Assembly (NCBI GenBank): GCA_018818105.1
Contig: JAHISK010000056.1
Location: 1 to 35,756, forward strand
DNA: 35,756 nt
From: Candidatus Omnitrophota bacterium
Lineage (GTDB): Bacteria > Omnitrophota > Gorgyraeia > Duberdicusellales > 4484-171
Reading direction: 5' to 3'
Shown one piece after another: positions 8,335 through 17,101 of this stretch. The notes under the pieces were generated by a model. That model saw only the letters and a program-made list of their open reading frames with translations. It searched no databases and was not told where the DNA came from. Position numbers and translations under genes: made by a program. Within the stretch, counting starts at the first letter, position 1. Every line of letters starts with the position of its first letter.

Positions 8335-9713
8335 AAAATATATATCTTATAGGTATTGGCGGTGTAGGGATGAGCGGGTTAGCTCATCTTCTTAAAGATA
8401 AAGGGTTTAATGTCAGCGGATCTGATATTGGTGTTTCACCGTATCTAGAAATGATTCAGGAAAAAGGAATTAAAGTATCTATCGGTCATAGAACAGAGAA
8501 CATAACTGACGATATAAATCTTATAGGGTATTCTTCGGCAATAAAAGAAGATAATCCTGAAATTATAGAAGCTAGGAGACGCGATATCACAGTATTAAAG
8601 CGAGCTGAATTATTGGGGCTTCTTTCTTGGGACAAAAAAATAATTGCTGTGGCCGGCAGCCATGGTAAAACCACAACAACGTCTTTAATCGGATACTTAT
8701 TAACATCTTTGGGCTATCAGCCTGCTATGTTTGTTGGTGGGCTTCCTTTAAACTTTTTACAAAATGCTTGGTGGGGCAAAGACTATTTTGTTATAGAAAC
8801 CGATGAAAGCGATGGTAGTTTTTTATATTATAGTCCATGGGTTTCAATAATCACTAATATTGATTATGAACATTTAGATTACTATAAAACAATTGGCAGT
8901 TTACGGGATAGCTTTTTGAAATTTGCGTATCAGACAAAGGAGAAAGTGTTTGGGTGGGAAGGAGATCCTTTTGTTCGGGAAATTCTTTCGCAGGTGGGGG
9001 GCGAGAGTTTTGGGTTGGGTGAAAATAGTAAAGTTAGAGCTGAGAATTTTAGAGTCGGGGCAGCTAGGAGTGAGTTTGATTTATATATAGATGATGAATT
9101 TATTACACCAGTAAGTACTCATTTGTTGGGAGAAAACAACGTTGCTAATGTTTTAGCTGCTTTCAGCCTTTTTCATTATATTGGTGAAGATTTAGAAAGG
9201 GTTAGCAGTATGCTTGAAAATTTTAAGGGAACTAAACGGCGGTTTCAGATAAAAGCGCGTCTAGGCGGTGTAGTATTTGTGGATGATTATGCTCATCATC
9301 CTACGGAAATTAAGTCTGTAGTGAGGGCCGCAAGATATTTGAATCCTAAACGACTAGTTGTTATTTGCCAGCCGCATCGGTTTTCTCGTTTAAAGTTGCT
9401 TTATGAAGAGTTTTCCCGTTGTTTTGATTCAGTAGATGAACTTATAATAACGGATATTTATTCTGCTTCTGAAAAAGAAAATTATAATATGAGCATAGAT
9501 GCGCTTAAGGATAAGATATCGAAAAATTTTGACGGGAGAGTGAGATATATTCCTTCATCGATGTTAGCGCGCCAAGTTCCGTATTTTTTAAAAGAAGGAG
9601 ATCTATGTTTAGGGATAGGGGCAGGTGACATCAATGTGTTAATGGAGGGTGTTATTGAGGAGTTTAAAAGGATAAGAGAGGCAGATGGAATTAAAATAAA
9701 CAATATACAATAA
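8310..9713 (+). CDS. murC: UDP-MurNAc:L-Ala ligase MurC
   Basis: Adds L-alanine to UDP-MurNAc, the first ligase step of the stem peptide. The 467-residue protein has GIGGVGMSGLA at 15-25, the ATP loop AGSHGKTTTT at 115-124, ETDESDGSF, NIDYEHLDYY and DDYAHHPTEI, all typical of MurC. The ATG at 8310 lies inside the 3' end of the metallopeptidase gene and is required for the N-terminal Rossmann motif. The last residues (KINNIQ) and the stop codon fall within a heptad array, so the true C-terminus may have been altered by the repeat. Confidence 0.96.
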   Translation: MEKILSGVKNIYLIGIGGVGMSGLAHLLKDKGFNVSGSDIGVSPYLEMIQEKGIKVSIGHRTENITDDINLIGYSSAIKEDNPEIIEARRRDITVLKRAELLGLLSWDKKIIAVAGSHGKTTTTSLIGYLLTSLGYQPAMFVGGLPLNFLQNAWWGKDYFVIETDESDGSFLYYSPWVSIITNIDYEHLDYYKTIGSLRDSFLKFAYQTKEKVFGWEGDPFVREILSQVGGESFGLGENSKVRAENFRVGAARSEFDLYIDDEFITPVSTHLLGENNVANVLAAFSLFHYIGEDLERVSSMLENFKGTKRRFQIKARLGGVVFVDDYAHHPTEIKSVVRAARYLNPKRLVVICQPHRFSRLKLLYEEFSRCFDSVDELIITDIYSASEKENYNMSIDALKDKISKNFDGRVRYIPSSMLARQVPYFLKEGDLCLGIGAGDINVLMEGVIEEFKRIREADGIKINNIQ

Positions 9714-9851
9714 ATAAATTACAAACAAATAACAATAAACAAATGAAGAAAAAAGATAAAAAGATTTATAAATTCATAATATTCTCGTTAGTGTATTGTA
9801 TATTCGGTATTGTGTATTGTTTGTAATTTGGGTTTTGTCTATTGTTTATTT
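9693..9851. repeat. Fold-back pair of AT-rich heptad arrays (murC-murB)
   Basis: The left arm (9693-9748) is a 7-periodic run with units such as ACAATAT, ACAATAA, ACAAACA and ATAAACA. The right arm (about 9789-9851) is also 7-periodic (TTGTATA, TTGTGTA, TTGTTTG, TCTATTG) and is the imperfect reverse complement of the left. The two arms can form a long hairpin. The murC stop codon (9711-9713) is in the second full unit. Confidence 0.8.
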
Positions 9852-9884
9852 TTGACAGAAGTAAAAGCTAGTAAGGAGGTGAGT

Positions 9885-10754
9885 ATGGTTGTTGTTGAAG
9901 ATACTCAGCGTTTAATTGTTAAGAGAGTCGTTAAATTAAAAGATTATACCTCTATCAAAATAGGTGGCAGAGTTAGCCGATTTTTTATTGTCAACACAGA
10001 ACAGGATTTGTCTAAACTGGTTAAGGAAACCGGCGGATTGTTTTATCTTTTAGGAAAGGGATCAAATATTTTAGCTTCGGATGAGCGGCTAAGTAAGCCG
10101 GTAATAAAATTGGGAGAAGAATTTGATTATATAAAAAGAGATTTTTCCTTAGTTGAGGTTGGCGCGGCTACTTCATTTTTGAAGTTGGTTAAATACGCGG
10201 TTGAAAATGAGTTAGAAGGGGTGGAAAATTTAGTAGGCATTCCGGCTAGTGTAGGTGGTATGGTGTGTATGAATGCTTCTTCCTTTGGACGAGAAATTTC
10301 TTCTGTGGTAGAAAGGGTTAGATGTATGGACAAGGAAGGAAGCATTAGTATTGTGGAAAAAGATGAGATGAAGTTTGCTTATAGGAAGTCATCATTCGCG
10401 AATCGTATTATTTTAAGTGTTTGGTTTAAGTTTGAAAATGGCTTCAATTTAAAGGAGAAAGCTAAAAATTTTTTAAAGGAAAGGCGTATTAGGGGAGATT
10501 ACGATTATCCTAGTTGTGGGTGCGTTTTTAAGAATCTTCCTGGCGGCGTTTTTAGCGGAGCGTTAATTGAAGGATGTGGGTTAAAGGGCGTTAGAAAAAA
10601 CAACGCGGCAGTTTCCGAAAGACATGCTAATTTTATTGTTAATTTGGGCGGCGCGGGATTTAAGGATGTAGAGTGTTTGATTAAAATGATTAAAGAAAAG
10701 GTTCATGAAAAATACAACGTTGTTTTAGAAGAAGAAATTCATAGATGGACGTAA
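9885..10754 (+). CDS. murB: UDP-N-acetylenolpyruvoylglucosamine reductase MurB
   Basis: FAD enzyme that reduces UDP-GlcNAc-enolpyruvate to UDP-MurNAc with NADPH. The frame is open from 9810, but that extension is translated repeat DNA. The ATG at 9885 has a strong Shine-Dalgarno site (AAGGAGG at 9873-9879) and gives 289 residues. The FAD-domain motifs KIGGRVSRF, GKGSNIL and VGIPASVGGMV are clear, and the C-terminal EEEIHRW carries the catalytic glutamate. At the position where MurB normally has its catalytic serine (PSCGSVF in the S. aureus type), this protein reads PSCGCVF, with Cys213. Cysteine is a chemically reasonable proton donor, so activity is plausible. Confidence 0.94.
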   Translation: MVVVEDTQRLIVKRVVKLKDYTSIKIGGRVSRFFIVNTEQDLSKLVKETGGLFYLLGKGSNILASDERLSKPVIKLGEEFDYIKRDFSLVEVGAATSFLKLVKYAVENELEGVENLVGIPASVGGMVCMNASSFGREISSVVERVRCMDKEGSISIVEKDEMKFAYRKSSFANRIILSVWFKFENGFNLKEKAKNFLKERRIRGDYDYPSCGCVFKNLPGGVFSGALIEGCGLKGVRKNNAAVSERHANFIVNLGGAGFKDVECLIKMIKEKVHEKYNVVLEEEIHRWT

Positions 10755-10755
10755 G

Positions 10756-10916
10756 AAAATTTAAAATGAAAATTACAAATTCCAAGCACCAAATAACAAA
10801 TAATTTCCAAATTCAAATTACCAAATGACCAAAACATCAATGTTTTTATATCGTTTGTAATTTTGGTTATTGAATATTGGGATTTATTTGTAATTTGGAA
10901 ATTGTTATTTGGAATT
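10756..10916. repeat. Fold-back pair of AT-rich heptad arrays (murB-ddl)
   Basis: Starting two bases after the murB stop, units such as AAATTAC, AAATTCC, AAATAAC and TACCAAA run with a constant 7-base period to about 10839. From 10854 to 10916 the opposite arm is again 7-periodic (TGGAAAT, TGTTATT, TGGAATT, TATTGAA) and is the reverse complement of the left arm in kind. This fills almost all of the 211-base spacer. No gene or promoter is obvious in it. Confidence 0.82.
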
Positions 10917-10965
10917 TAAGTAAACTTTTCACAATGCCTGAGTAAAGCGTGAGTAATATAAATAT

Positions 10966-11904
10966 ATGGATAATTCGGATTTGGGAGATATTAAGGTTGG
11001 GGTGTTGGCTGGAGGTGTTTCGCCAGAGAGGCAGGTATCGAAAGCGTCCGCGGAAGAAGTTTTTAAATCATTAGAAAGAAGCGGAGTAAGGGCAGTTTAT
11101 ATAGATATTTTTACCTCTGACGTAAAGGAGGTTAACAAGCTTATTAATGTTAGCGATATAGATTTTGCTTTTATTGCTTTACATGGAGAGTTTGGGGAGG
11201 ATGGTCAGATACAGAAGATTTTAGAGGATCTAGAAATTCCCTATACAGGCTCAGGCCCGCGGGCAAGTTCCTTAGCACTGGATAAAATTGCGTCTAAGGA
11301 GATATTTTCGCGAAACGGTATATTCACAGCGCCTTATTATTTGTGGGAAGATTTGCCTCAAGGTGTTGAGTATCCTCTCCTAATAAAACCTGTTTATGGC
11401 GGGTCGAGTTTAGGAATTTCGGTTGTGAGAAATCGGAGTCAATTGAAAGAGAATATTAACTTATCAGGCTTTTTACACAATGAGATATTTTTGGAGAAGT
11501 ATATTGAAGGAAGAGAATTTACTGTTGGTATTTTAGAAAATAGAGCTTTAGGGGTGGTTGAAATTATTCCTATAAAAGAATATTTTGATTTCGGCGCTAA
11601 ATATAGTGATGGATTAGTTAAGATAGAAACAGATTTTCATTTAGAAAAAAGCGTTTCTAAAAAGATTCAGGAAATAGGGTTGGCAGCGCACGTAGCTTTA
11701 GGATGTCGTCATTTTTCCAGGGTCGATTTTATATTAGATAAAAAAAACAATCCGGTTGTTTTGGAAGTTAATTCGATTCCAGGGTTAACTTCACATAGTC
11801 TTTTACCTGTTTGCGCGAGGTGTCGCGGCATGGAGTTTGATGATCTAATTCTAAAAATAGTGAGGTTAGGATTACATGAGAAAATACAAGCGAAGAAAAT
11901 ATAA
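10966..11904 (+). CDS. ddl: D-alanine--D-alanine ligase
   Basis: ATP-grasp enzyme that makes the D-Ala-D-Ala dipeptide used by MurF. The 312 residues show the Ddl hallmarks: LAGGVSPERQVS near the N-terminus, ALHGEFGEDG, YTGSGPRASSLALDK (ATP-binding entry), EKYIEGREFTVG, and the metal and product site SRVDFI with EVNSIPGLT. The ATG at 10966 has no strong Shine-Dalgarno site. The 3' end overlaps ftsQ by 29 bases, so the two are probably translationally coupled. Confidence 0.95.
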   Translation: MDNSDLGDIKVGVLAGGVSPERQVSKASAEEVFKSLERSGVRAVYIDIFTSDVKEVNKLINVSDIDFAFIALHGEFGEDGQIQKILEDLEIPYTGSGPRASSLALDKIASKEIFSRNGIFTAPYYLWEDLPQGVEYPLLIKPVYGGSSLGISVVRNRSQLKENINLSGFLHNEIFLEKYIEGREFTVGILENRALGVVEIIPIKEYFDFGAKYSDGLVKIETDFHLEKSVSKKIQEIGLAAHVALGCRHFSRVDFILDKKNNPVVLEVNSIPGLTSHSLLPVCARCRGMEFDDLILKIVRLGLHEKIQAKKI

Positions 11905-12688
11905 AAAAAGACGTAAGTATTTTAAGTTTAAATGGAATAAAGATGATTTTAATGTGAACAGTAAGTATGTTTGGATATCATTTTTGTTGATTTTGTTTTT
12001 AACAGGAATTATTTATTTAGGAAAAACTATATATGATTCTGATCTTTTTCGCGTGAAAAAAATAAAGGCTCAGGAGTATTTAACTAATAGCATTAATAAT
12101 AAAATTATGGGGCAATCGTTGTTTACTTTAGATATCAGAAAGATTTACGCTGAGCTTGTTAAGGTTTACCCTGAATGTAAGAATATTCATGTTCGTAAAG
12201 AATTTCCTGATTCCTTGAATGTAGAGATGGAAAAAAGAGTGCCCTTTATTCAGATACGAAAAGAAAAGTTTTATCCAGTAGATGACGGAGCTATTATTCT
12301 TAGCGAGGGAGATGATGAACCAATAGAAGGTGTTGTTTCTGCTGATTTAGGCGGTTATGATAAGCCGTTGAAAAAAGGAGATAGGTATATAGATAAAAGG
12401 ATAGATTATGTTTTTAGCTTAATGAAAGTATTGAAATCAGAACAGTTTTTTGATGGTTTTTCTGTGGAATTAATTAACGCAGCACATCCGGAGGCGATGT
12501 ATTTTGTTGTTAGCGATAATAATGATAACACGTCAAATCAGGTGGAAGTGATTGTCGGTAAGGATAACTTTAAACGTAAACTATATCTTTTTGACAATGT
12601 TTTAAAGGAGAGGTTACAGGGAACTCTTTCCGAGGTTAAATATATAGATTTACGATATAATAAGGTTTATTTGGGATACAAAAGATAA
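11876..12688 (+). CDS. ftsQ: Division protein FtsQ/DivIB
   Basis: Bitopic divisome protein that links early and late division proteins. A very basic cytoplasmic N-terminus of about 30 residues (rich in RK and KY pairs) is followed by one membrane segment at about 33-52. A POTRA-like domain follows (FRVKKIKAQEYL, then FTLDIRKIYAELVKVYP and PDSLNVEMEKRVPF) and then the FtsQ beta domain. The length of 270 residues is ordinary. Sequence identity in FtsQ is always low, so the call leans on architecture plus the position between ddl and an FtsA-like gene. Confidence 0.9.
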   Translation: MRKYKRRKYKKRRKYFKFKWNKDDFNVNSKYVWISFLLILFLTGIIYLGKTIYDSDLFRVKKIKAQEYLTNSINNKIMGQSLFTLDIRKIYAELVKVYPECKNIHVRKEFPDSLNVEMEKRVPFIQIRKEKFYPVDDGAIILSEGDDEPIEGVVSADLGGYDKPLKKGDRYIDKRIDYVFSLMKVLKSEQFFDGFSVELINAAHPEAMYFVVSDNNDNTSNQVEVIVGKDNFKRKLYLFDNVLKERLQGTLSEVKYIDLRYNKVYLGYKR

Positions 12689-12706
12689 AATATTATATGC
12701 ACTCCC

Positions 12707-12727
12707 AACTATGAACTACGAACTATT
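12707..12727 (+). repeat. Heptad array directly abutting the ftsA start codon
   Basis: Three 7-base units AACTATG, AACTACG and AACTATT end exactly one base before the ATG at 12728. They occupy the place where a ribosome binding site is expected, and none is visible. Confidence 0.8.
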
Positions 12728-13900
12728 ATGAAAGGGATTTGTGGGATAGATATAGATAGGGATAATGTTTTTATTTCTTTCGCGGCGGTAAACCGGGGAC
12801 GAATTAATTTTTTAAAGGAGATAGAAGTTGGGGCTATTTGTGATGATGGGTTTTTGGATTATTTTAAAAAAAACTCTGAAAGATTAAATAAGTCAATAAT
12901 GGTTGAGGAAAAAAGATTATCGATTAAGGTAGATGATGTTTTCCTCAATTTACCGAGACAGTTAGAAAAAAAACGGGTAGTTGAGGATGTCGTGCCTTTT
13001 AAAAAAAGGAAAAAAATTAATCCTCCCGATTTGATTATGGCTAAGAAACATATTGCCGATATATTTTTAGATTGGGATGATTTTTGTATCCACAATTTTG
13101 TTTTAGGTTGTGAGATAGAAGGCAAACTCTATCCAACTTTGCCGATAGGAGTTCCCGCGAAAAAAATAAAACTAAAATCTTTGTTAGTATGGGTTAAAGA
13201 TAAATTGCATAGGGAGGTAGAAGATATTTTTGATAATGTAGATAGAAGGTTTGGCGGATTTGTTTCTTCTGATGCCAGTAGTTTTACCGCTTCTTTTCCT
13301 GAAGGATATATAAGGAAAAATGACAAAGATATTTTCTGTGTGATTAACATTGGCTATGATAATAGTCATTTTGTTGTTTGTAGGGCTGGCGCGCTTGAGT
13401 TTGGAAAGGAATTTGATTTTGGCTCGAAGAAAATCATTGCGGCGATAGAGAAAAGGTTTCTGCTTTCTCCGGTATTAGCAAACGAGGTTTTCGCGAGGTA
13501 TATTTCTTTTAAAAATGTACCTTATTATAAGGAAATAAGCATTAAAAAATCAAACACCTATACAAATTTAAGTACGCAAGCGGTAAATTCATTTGTTAGG
13601 GAATATATAAAAGGAGAAGTTAATTTTATGCTGGAAAAGATAAAACAGAAAGTGGGAATAGAGAGCTTTATCCTTTCTTTTGTGGGTAGGTTGAATGCTA
13701 AGGAAGGTTTTTATAGTTTTCTTAAAGATTTTATTCCTTATCAGGTAAAAGTTTTTTCTCCCACAGGGCATAATAAAAGTGTATCTTCTTCTTTTGGTTG
13801 TTTGAAATATGGGATGCATCGTTTTTTAGAGTTGGAATATTGTAGAAAACAAGAGTCTTTTTGGGAAAGGTTTTTAAAGGTTTATAAAGAGTATTTCTAG
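12728..13900 (+). CDS. ftsA: Divergent FtsA-like actin-fold division protein
   Basis: Probable membrane tether for the division ring. The start CGIDIDRDNVFISF resembles the first phosphate-loop strand of the actin/FtsA fold, and a second occurs at 205-217 (VINIGYDNSHFVV), but there the consensus GGGTTD-type residues are replaced by GYDNSH. The final 14 residues, SFWERFLKVYKEYF, look like the amphipathic C-terminal helix with which FtsA binds the membrane, after the FSPTGHNK...SSFGCLKYG segment that mirrors the end of the FtsA ATPase core. Position after ftsQ supports the call. PilM or another actin-like protein is the alternative. ftsZ does not follow: the next gene is a response regulator. 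Confidence 0.78.
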   Translation: MKGICGIDIDRDNVFISFAAVNRGRINFLKEIEVGAICDDGFLDYFKKNSERLNKSIMVEEKRLSIKVDDVFLNLPRQLEKKRVVEDVVPFKKRKKINPPDLIMAKKHIADIFLDWDDFCIHNFVLGCEIEGKLYPTLPIGVPAKKIKLKSLLVWVKDKLHREVEDIFDNVDRRFGGFVSSDASSFTASFPEGYIRKNDKDIFCVINIGYDNSHFVVCRAGALEFGKEFDFGSKKIIAAIEKRFLLSPVLANEVFARYISFKNVPYYKEISIKKSNTYTNLSTQAVNSFVREYIKGEVNFMLEKIKQKVGIESFILSFVGRLNAKEGFYSFLKDFIPYQVKVFSPTGHNKSVSSSFGCLKYGMHRFLELEYCRKQESFWERFLKVYKEYF

Positions 13901-13955
13901 GGGGGGTGCTAAATTATATTTACCCCGTAGAGTAATTGTGATATATTCAATTAAT

Positions 13956-14005
13956 TGGCGCTGTCGTATAATATCATCAGAGCCTGATTTCACTGATTAA
14001 AGACT
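13956..14005. repeat. Copy 1 of a two-copy intergenic motif (TGGCGCTGTCG type)
   Basis: TGGCGCTGTCG at 13956-13966 and CATCAG at 13975-13980 match 25352-25376 at 22 of 25 positions, and a downstream ATTAAAGACT (13996-14005) is shared with 25383-25392 at a different spacing. In this copy the surrounding spacer can fold (GATTAAA at about 13995 with TTTAATC near 14034, CTGTC with GACAG near 14046). The spacer separates ftsA from the response regulator. The function is unknown. Confidence 0.65.
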
Positions 14006-14105
14006 AATATTATCAATCAATGTTATCAAGATTTAATCTGAGTAGGACAGTTTTAGGCGGCATCGTTAGTTTTATCACCTAGACAACTTAGGAAAGGAGG
14101 CAGGG

Positions 14106-14468
14106 ATGATGAAGAAAAGAGTTTTAGTTGTTGATGATGAAAAGGAGATTACGGATTTTTTAGAGCGGTTTTTAAATAGATTTGATATCACGGTTGTAAA
14201 AGCCAGTGAGGGTATGCAGGCTTTTGATTTTTACAATAAGCATAATCCTGATTGCGTGTTTTTAGATATTCAAATGCCGGGTAAAGATGGAATGACCGTA
14301 TTGAAAGAGTTAAGAGCAATAGATTCTGCTTCAAAAATTATTATGATTACGGGGCGAGATGATAAGGAATTCCAAGAAAAAGCTAAACAGTTAGGAGCGA
14401 TTGATTATATAACGAAACCTTTAGATTTGGGTGAGTTGAGTAGTAAAATAGAAAAGTATATTCTTTAG
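14106..14468 (+). CDS. Receiver-only response regulator (CheY-like)
   Basis: A single REC domain of 120 residues with no output domain. The acidic pair is Asp10-Asp11, the phosphoacceptor is Asp54 in FLDIQMPG, Thr82 and Lys104 (ITKPL) complete the active site. Translation can start at the ATG at 14106 or 14109; AAAGGAGG ending at 14100 fits either. No histidine kinase is nearby. The next gene is an HD-GYP phosphodiesterase, so a role in relaying a signal to c-di-GMP turnover is possible but unproven. Confidence 0.92.
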   Translation: MMKKRVLVVDDEKEITDFLERFLNRFDITVVKASEGMQAFDFYNKHNPDCVFLDIQMPGKDGMTVLKELRAIDSASKIIMITGRDDKEFQEKAKQLGAIDYITKPLDLGELSSKIEKYIL

Positions 14469-14652
14469 CACTAATCATATATAGTTTGGTCTGGTTTATC
14501 TCTAAATCTTTATGAGTCGCGAAAGGCGCTTATTAATGTAAGTAAATAGTGTTAATTGCAAGAGGTATAAGGTCATAAAAGTATCAATTATTCATTCAAT
14601 TAGGTGTAGCTTTTTTTTTCTGAGTTTGGAGTTTTGCGGAGGATGTTGAGGC

Positions 14653-15810
14653 ATGAAATCATCCTATAGAAAAAGCTTAGAAAACGCGGCGAGACAAACG
14701 ACGCTTGTTCAAAGCGCGGATACACTTATTAAGTTGATTTTACGCATTATTGTAAGTAATAGTAAAGTAAAACACGCGGGAATTTTTCTTTATGATAAGG
14801 AGCGTGATGAATATGTGTTGAAAGTTTCGCATGGGAATTCCGATTTTAAAATTCCTTCCGGATTTGTAAAGATAAGTAGAAATAATGTTTTAATAAGGTA
14901 TTTCTTAGATAAGAAGGGAGAGTTTTCTTCTGACATTATTCTTTTAAGGGAAATAGATAAGTTATTTGAATTACCGAAAGTGAAAAATGATCTAGCGTTT
15001 AGAGAGTTTATTGTTGAGCTTAAAAATAACCTTTCGTTATATCAGGCCCAAATTTGTATTCCTGGATTTTTTCGGAAGGATTTAATTTTCGTTTTATTTT
15101 TAGGTAATAAGGTTAATCTTGAGGGATTTGGAGAGGAAGAAATCGGGTTTCTAACTGTGCTTGTTTCCAACATTGTCATGGCTATAAAAAATGCTTGGTT
15201 GGTCGAGGACCTTAATAAGCAACTGCAGATTAATAAACGTCTGTTTCTTCAGACTGTATCAGCTTTAACTTCCAGCATTGAAGCTAAAGATAAATATACT
15301 GTTGGTCATACGGAAAGAGTTATGAAACATTGCCTTGTTATCGTTGAACATTTGAAAGAAGACAAAAGAATATTCAATGAGGAGAAGTTTAAAGAAGATT
15401 TAAGAGTTTCGGCATTATTACATGATATCGGTAAAATTGGTATTTCAGAGAAAATTCTTAATAAGAAAGGACCATTAACGCAAAGGGAGCGTAAAATTAT
15501 AGAGAAGCATCCTTTGACAGGAGTAGGTATTTTAAATCATATTGAAGAATTTAGTGAGGTTTTGTTAGGCGTTAAACATCATCACGAAAGGCCTGACGGT
15601 CAAGGTTATCCTTGTCGGTTAAAAGGTAAACAAATACCTCTTATCGCGGCCATCATAGCTATTGCTGATACTTTTGACGCGATGACAGTGGGACGGTCAT
15701 ATAGAGACGCTGTTGCGCCTATGGACGCGGTTAGAGAAATCAAGAAGAATAAAGGGAAACAATTTCTTCCTGCGGTAGTAAATGCTTTTCTTAAAGCTTA
15801 TAAATATTAA
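14653..15810 (+). CDS. HD-GYP cyclic-di-GMP phosphodiesterase with GAF-like sensor
   Basis: Cytoplasmic c-di-GMP hydrolase. Residues about 20-185 look like a GAF-type sensor fold. The HD-GYP domain occupies about 200-380, with HTERV at 219-223, the metal pair HD at 257-258 (ALLHDIGKIGI), HPLTG, the HHH run at 309-311 and the signature GYP at 318-320 (HHHERPDGQGYP). All metal ligands appear intact, so it should be active. A GGAGG site lies about 10 bases before the ATG at 14653. The 184-base spacer before it holds no gene. A glycosyltransferase starts 2 bases after its stop. Confidence 0.93.
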   Translation: MKSSYRKSLENAARQTTLVQSADTLIKLILRIIVSNSKVKHAGIFLYDKERDEYVLKVSHGNSDFKIPSGFVKISRNNVLIRYFLDKKGEFSSDIILLREIDKLFELPKVKNDLAFREFIVELKNNLSLYQAQICIPGFFRKDLIFVLFLGNKVNLEGFGEEEIGFLTVLVSNIVMAIKNAWLVEDLNKQLQINKRLFLQTVSALTSSIEAKDKYTVGHTERVMKHCLVIVEHLKEDKRIFNEEKFKEDLRVSALLHDIGKIGISEKILNKKGPLTQRERKIIEKHPLTGVGILNHIEEFSEVLLGVKHHHERPDGQGYPCRLKGKQIPLIAAIIAIADTFDAMTVGRSYRDAVAPMDAVREIKKNKGKQFLPAVVNAFLKAYKY

Positions 15811-15812
15811 CA

Positions 15813-16937
15813 GTGAAACGAATACTTATTTTTTATATTTCTGATTTTGGCGGTCACAGTAAGGCGGCAGAGAACATCAAAGAAGCTTTTCGATATAAAA
15901 ATTCTGACGCGAAAGTTCTCAGTATAAATGGATTCGGTTATTTTTATCCTTATTGGGAGAAATTCGTTGATTTTTTATATACTATAGTAATAAAACATAT
16001 CCCTAACTTATGGGGAGGCATTTATGATCGTAAACGAGTAATAAAATCACTTACGCCTTGCCGGACATTAGTCAATAGAATGACTTTTGGTAAATTATCA
16101 CGCCTTATCGATAGTTTTAATCCAACTTGTTTTGTCGCTACACAAGCTTTTCCTTGTGGTTTAGTAGCTGATTTTAAGCAAAAATTTGGGTTGAAAATTC
16201 CGCTTATAGCTGTAGTTACGGATTATTATCCTCATCGGTTTTGGATTCATTCCTGTATAGATAAATATGTTGTCGCGTGTCAAGAGGCGAAAAATATTTT
16301 AGTTAAAGAAGGGGTTGATGAAGAAAAAATAAAAGTTTTAGGAATTCCTATATCAGTAAAGTTCCTAAATGCTTATTCCCGAGAAGATGTTGCTAACCGG
16401 CTAAATTGCAATAAAGATTTAGATTCAGTATTGATTATGGGGGGAGGCTTAGGTATCGGCCCTATAAAAAAGATAGCCCAGCAGCTTGATTCTTTGGATA
16501 GTAAATTTCAAATCATTGTGGTGTGCGGCAGGAACAAGATGCTTTATAATTGGTTTGAGAAGAACAAAAAAGATTTTAAAAAACCAATTTTTTGTTTTGG
16601 CTATATTGATTTTGTTCATAAAATCATGAATTTTGCCGATATAATTATTACTAAAGCAGGCGGCATAACGGTGTCGGAAGCTTTGGCTAAAAGTTTAGGG
16701 ATAATTATTATTAATCCTATTCCTGGTCAGGAAGAAAGAAATGTAAATTATCTTCTTCGTCGGGGAGCGGTTGTGAAAGTAGAGAATACGGCTTTGATAG
16801 CAGCTGTTGTCAAAGAAATGCTACGGGATAAAAGCAAGATTTATTCGCTTAAGGAAAAAGCGCGAGAAAATTCATTTATTGATTCTTCTTTACGGATAGT
16901 AGACTTAATTTTAGGGGAAATAACTGAACAATCTTGA
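15813..16937 (+). CDS. GT28 glycosyltransferase of the MGDG synthase / UgtP type
   Basis: Probably transfers a sugar to a diacylglycerol-type lipid acceptor. It opens with ILIFYISDFGGHSKAAENI, which fits the GGH loop of the monogalactosyldiacylglycerol synthase N-terminal domain. The C-terminal half has IMGGGLGIG, the sugar-nucleotide site ITKAGGITVSEALA and the IPGQEERN loop typical of MGDG synthase and UgtP. The start is GTG at 15813, two bases after the HD-GYP stop, so the two are likely cotranscribed. The sugar and acceptor cannot be read from sequence. Confidence 0.88.
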   Translation: MKRILIFYISDFGGHSKAAENIKEAFRYKNSDAKVLSINGFGYFYPYWEKFVDFLYTIVIKHIPNLWGGIYDRKRVIKSLTPCRTLVNRMTFGKLSRLIDSFNPTCFVATQAFPCGLVADFKQKFGLKIPLIAVVTDYYPHRFWIHSCIDKYVVACQEAKNILVKEGVDEEKIKVLGIPISVKFLNAYSREDVANRLNCNKDLDSVLIMGGGLGIGPIKKIAQQLDSLDSKFQIIVVCGRNKMLYNWFEKNKKDFKKPIFCFGYIDFVHKIMNFADIIITKAGGITVSEALAKSLGIIIINPIPGQEERNVNYLLRRGAVVKVENTALIAAVVKEMLRDKSKIYSLKEKARENSFIDSSLRIVDLILGEITEQS

Positions 16938-17085
16938 AGAGATATTAATTGAAATTAGCTCGCTTACGCTTGCGAGATTGATAGAAATTTATTGAGTATG
17001 AATCTTTAAACAGATAGTTTTTTAGTTGCAACTAATTTCTATGAATTTCAATCAATTTCGCGAACGTAGTGAGCAAATCTCTATC
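16935..17085. repeat. Palindromic element with TAGAAATT words (before acyltransferase)
   Basis: Left arm 16935-16994 and right arm about 17030-17085 are imperfect reverse complements. Both contain GAGAT, a GCTCxCTxACG core, GCGA and ATTGAT, and AGAAATT. The element fills the spacer between the two envelope-lipid genes and shares the words TTGAAATTCATAGAAATT and TTCGC with 29609-29707. A GTG inside the right arm (17069) opens the downstream frame but is not taken as the start. Confidence 0.7.
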
Positions 17086-17101
17086 AACGTCTATTATATA
17101 T

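Noticed and set aside
9810-9884. TTG start for murB at 9810
   Set aside because: This stretch is the right arm of a fold-back heptad element; the ATG at 9885 has a strong ribosome binding site.
13901-13926. Terminator after ftsA (GGGGT ... ACCCC)
   Set aside because: The stem is only five pairs with a long loop and no T-run follows.
13956-14105. Known c-di-GMP or c-di-AMP riboswitch upstream of the response regulator
   Set aside because: I could not match the conserved core of either class; kept only as an unassigned repeated motif.
17069-17101. GTG start for the acyltransferase at 17069
   Set aside because: It lies in the right arm of a palindromic element; the hydrophobic N-terminus starts at the ATG at 17102.
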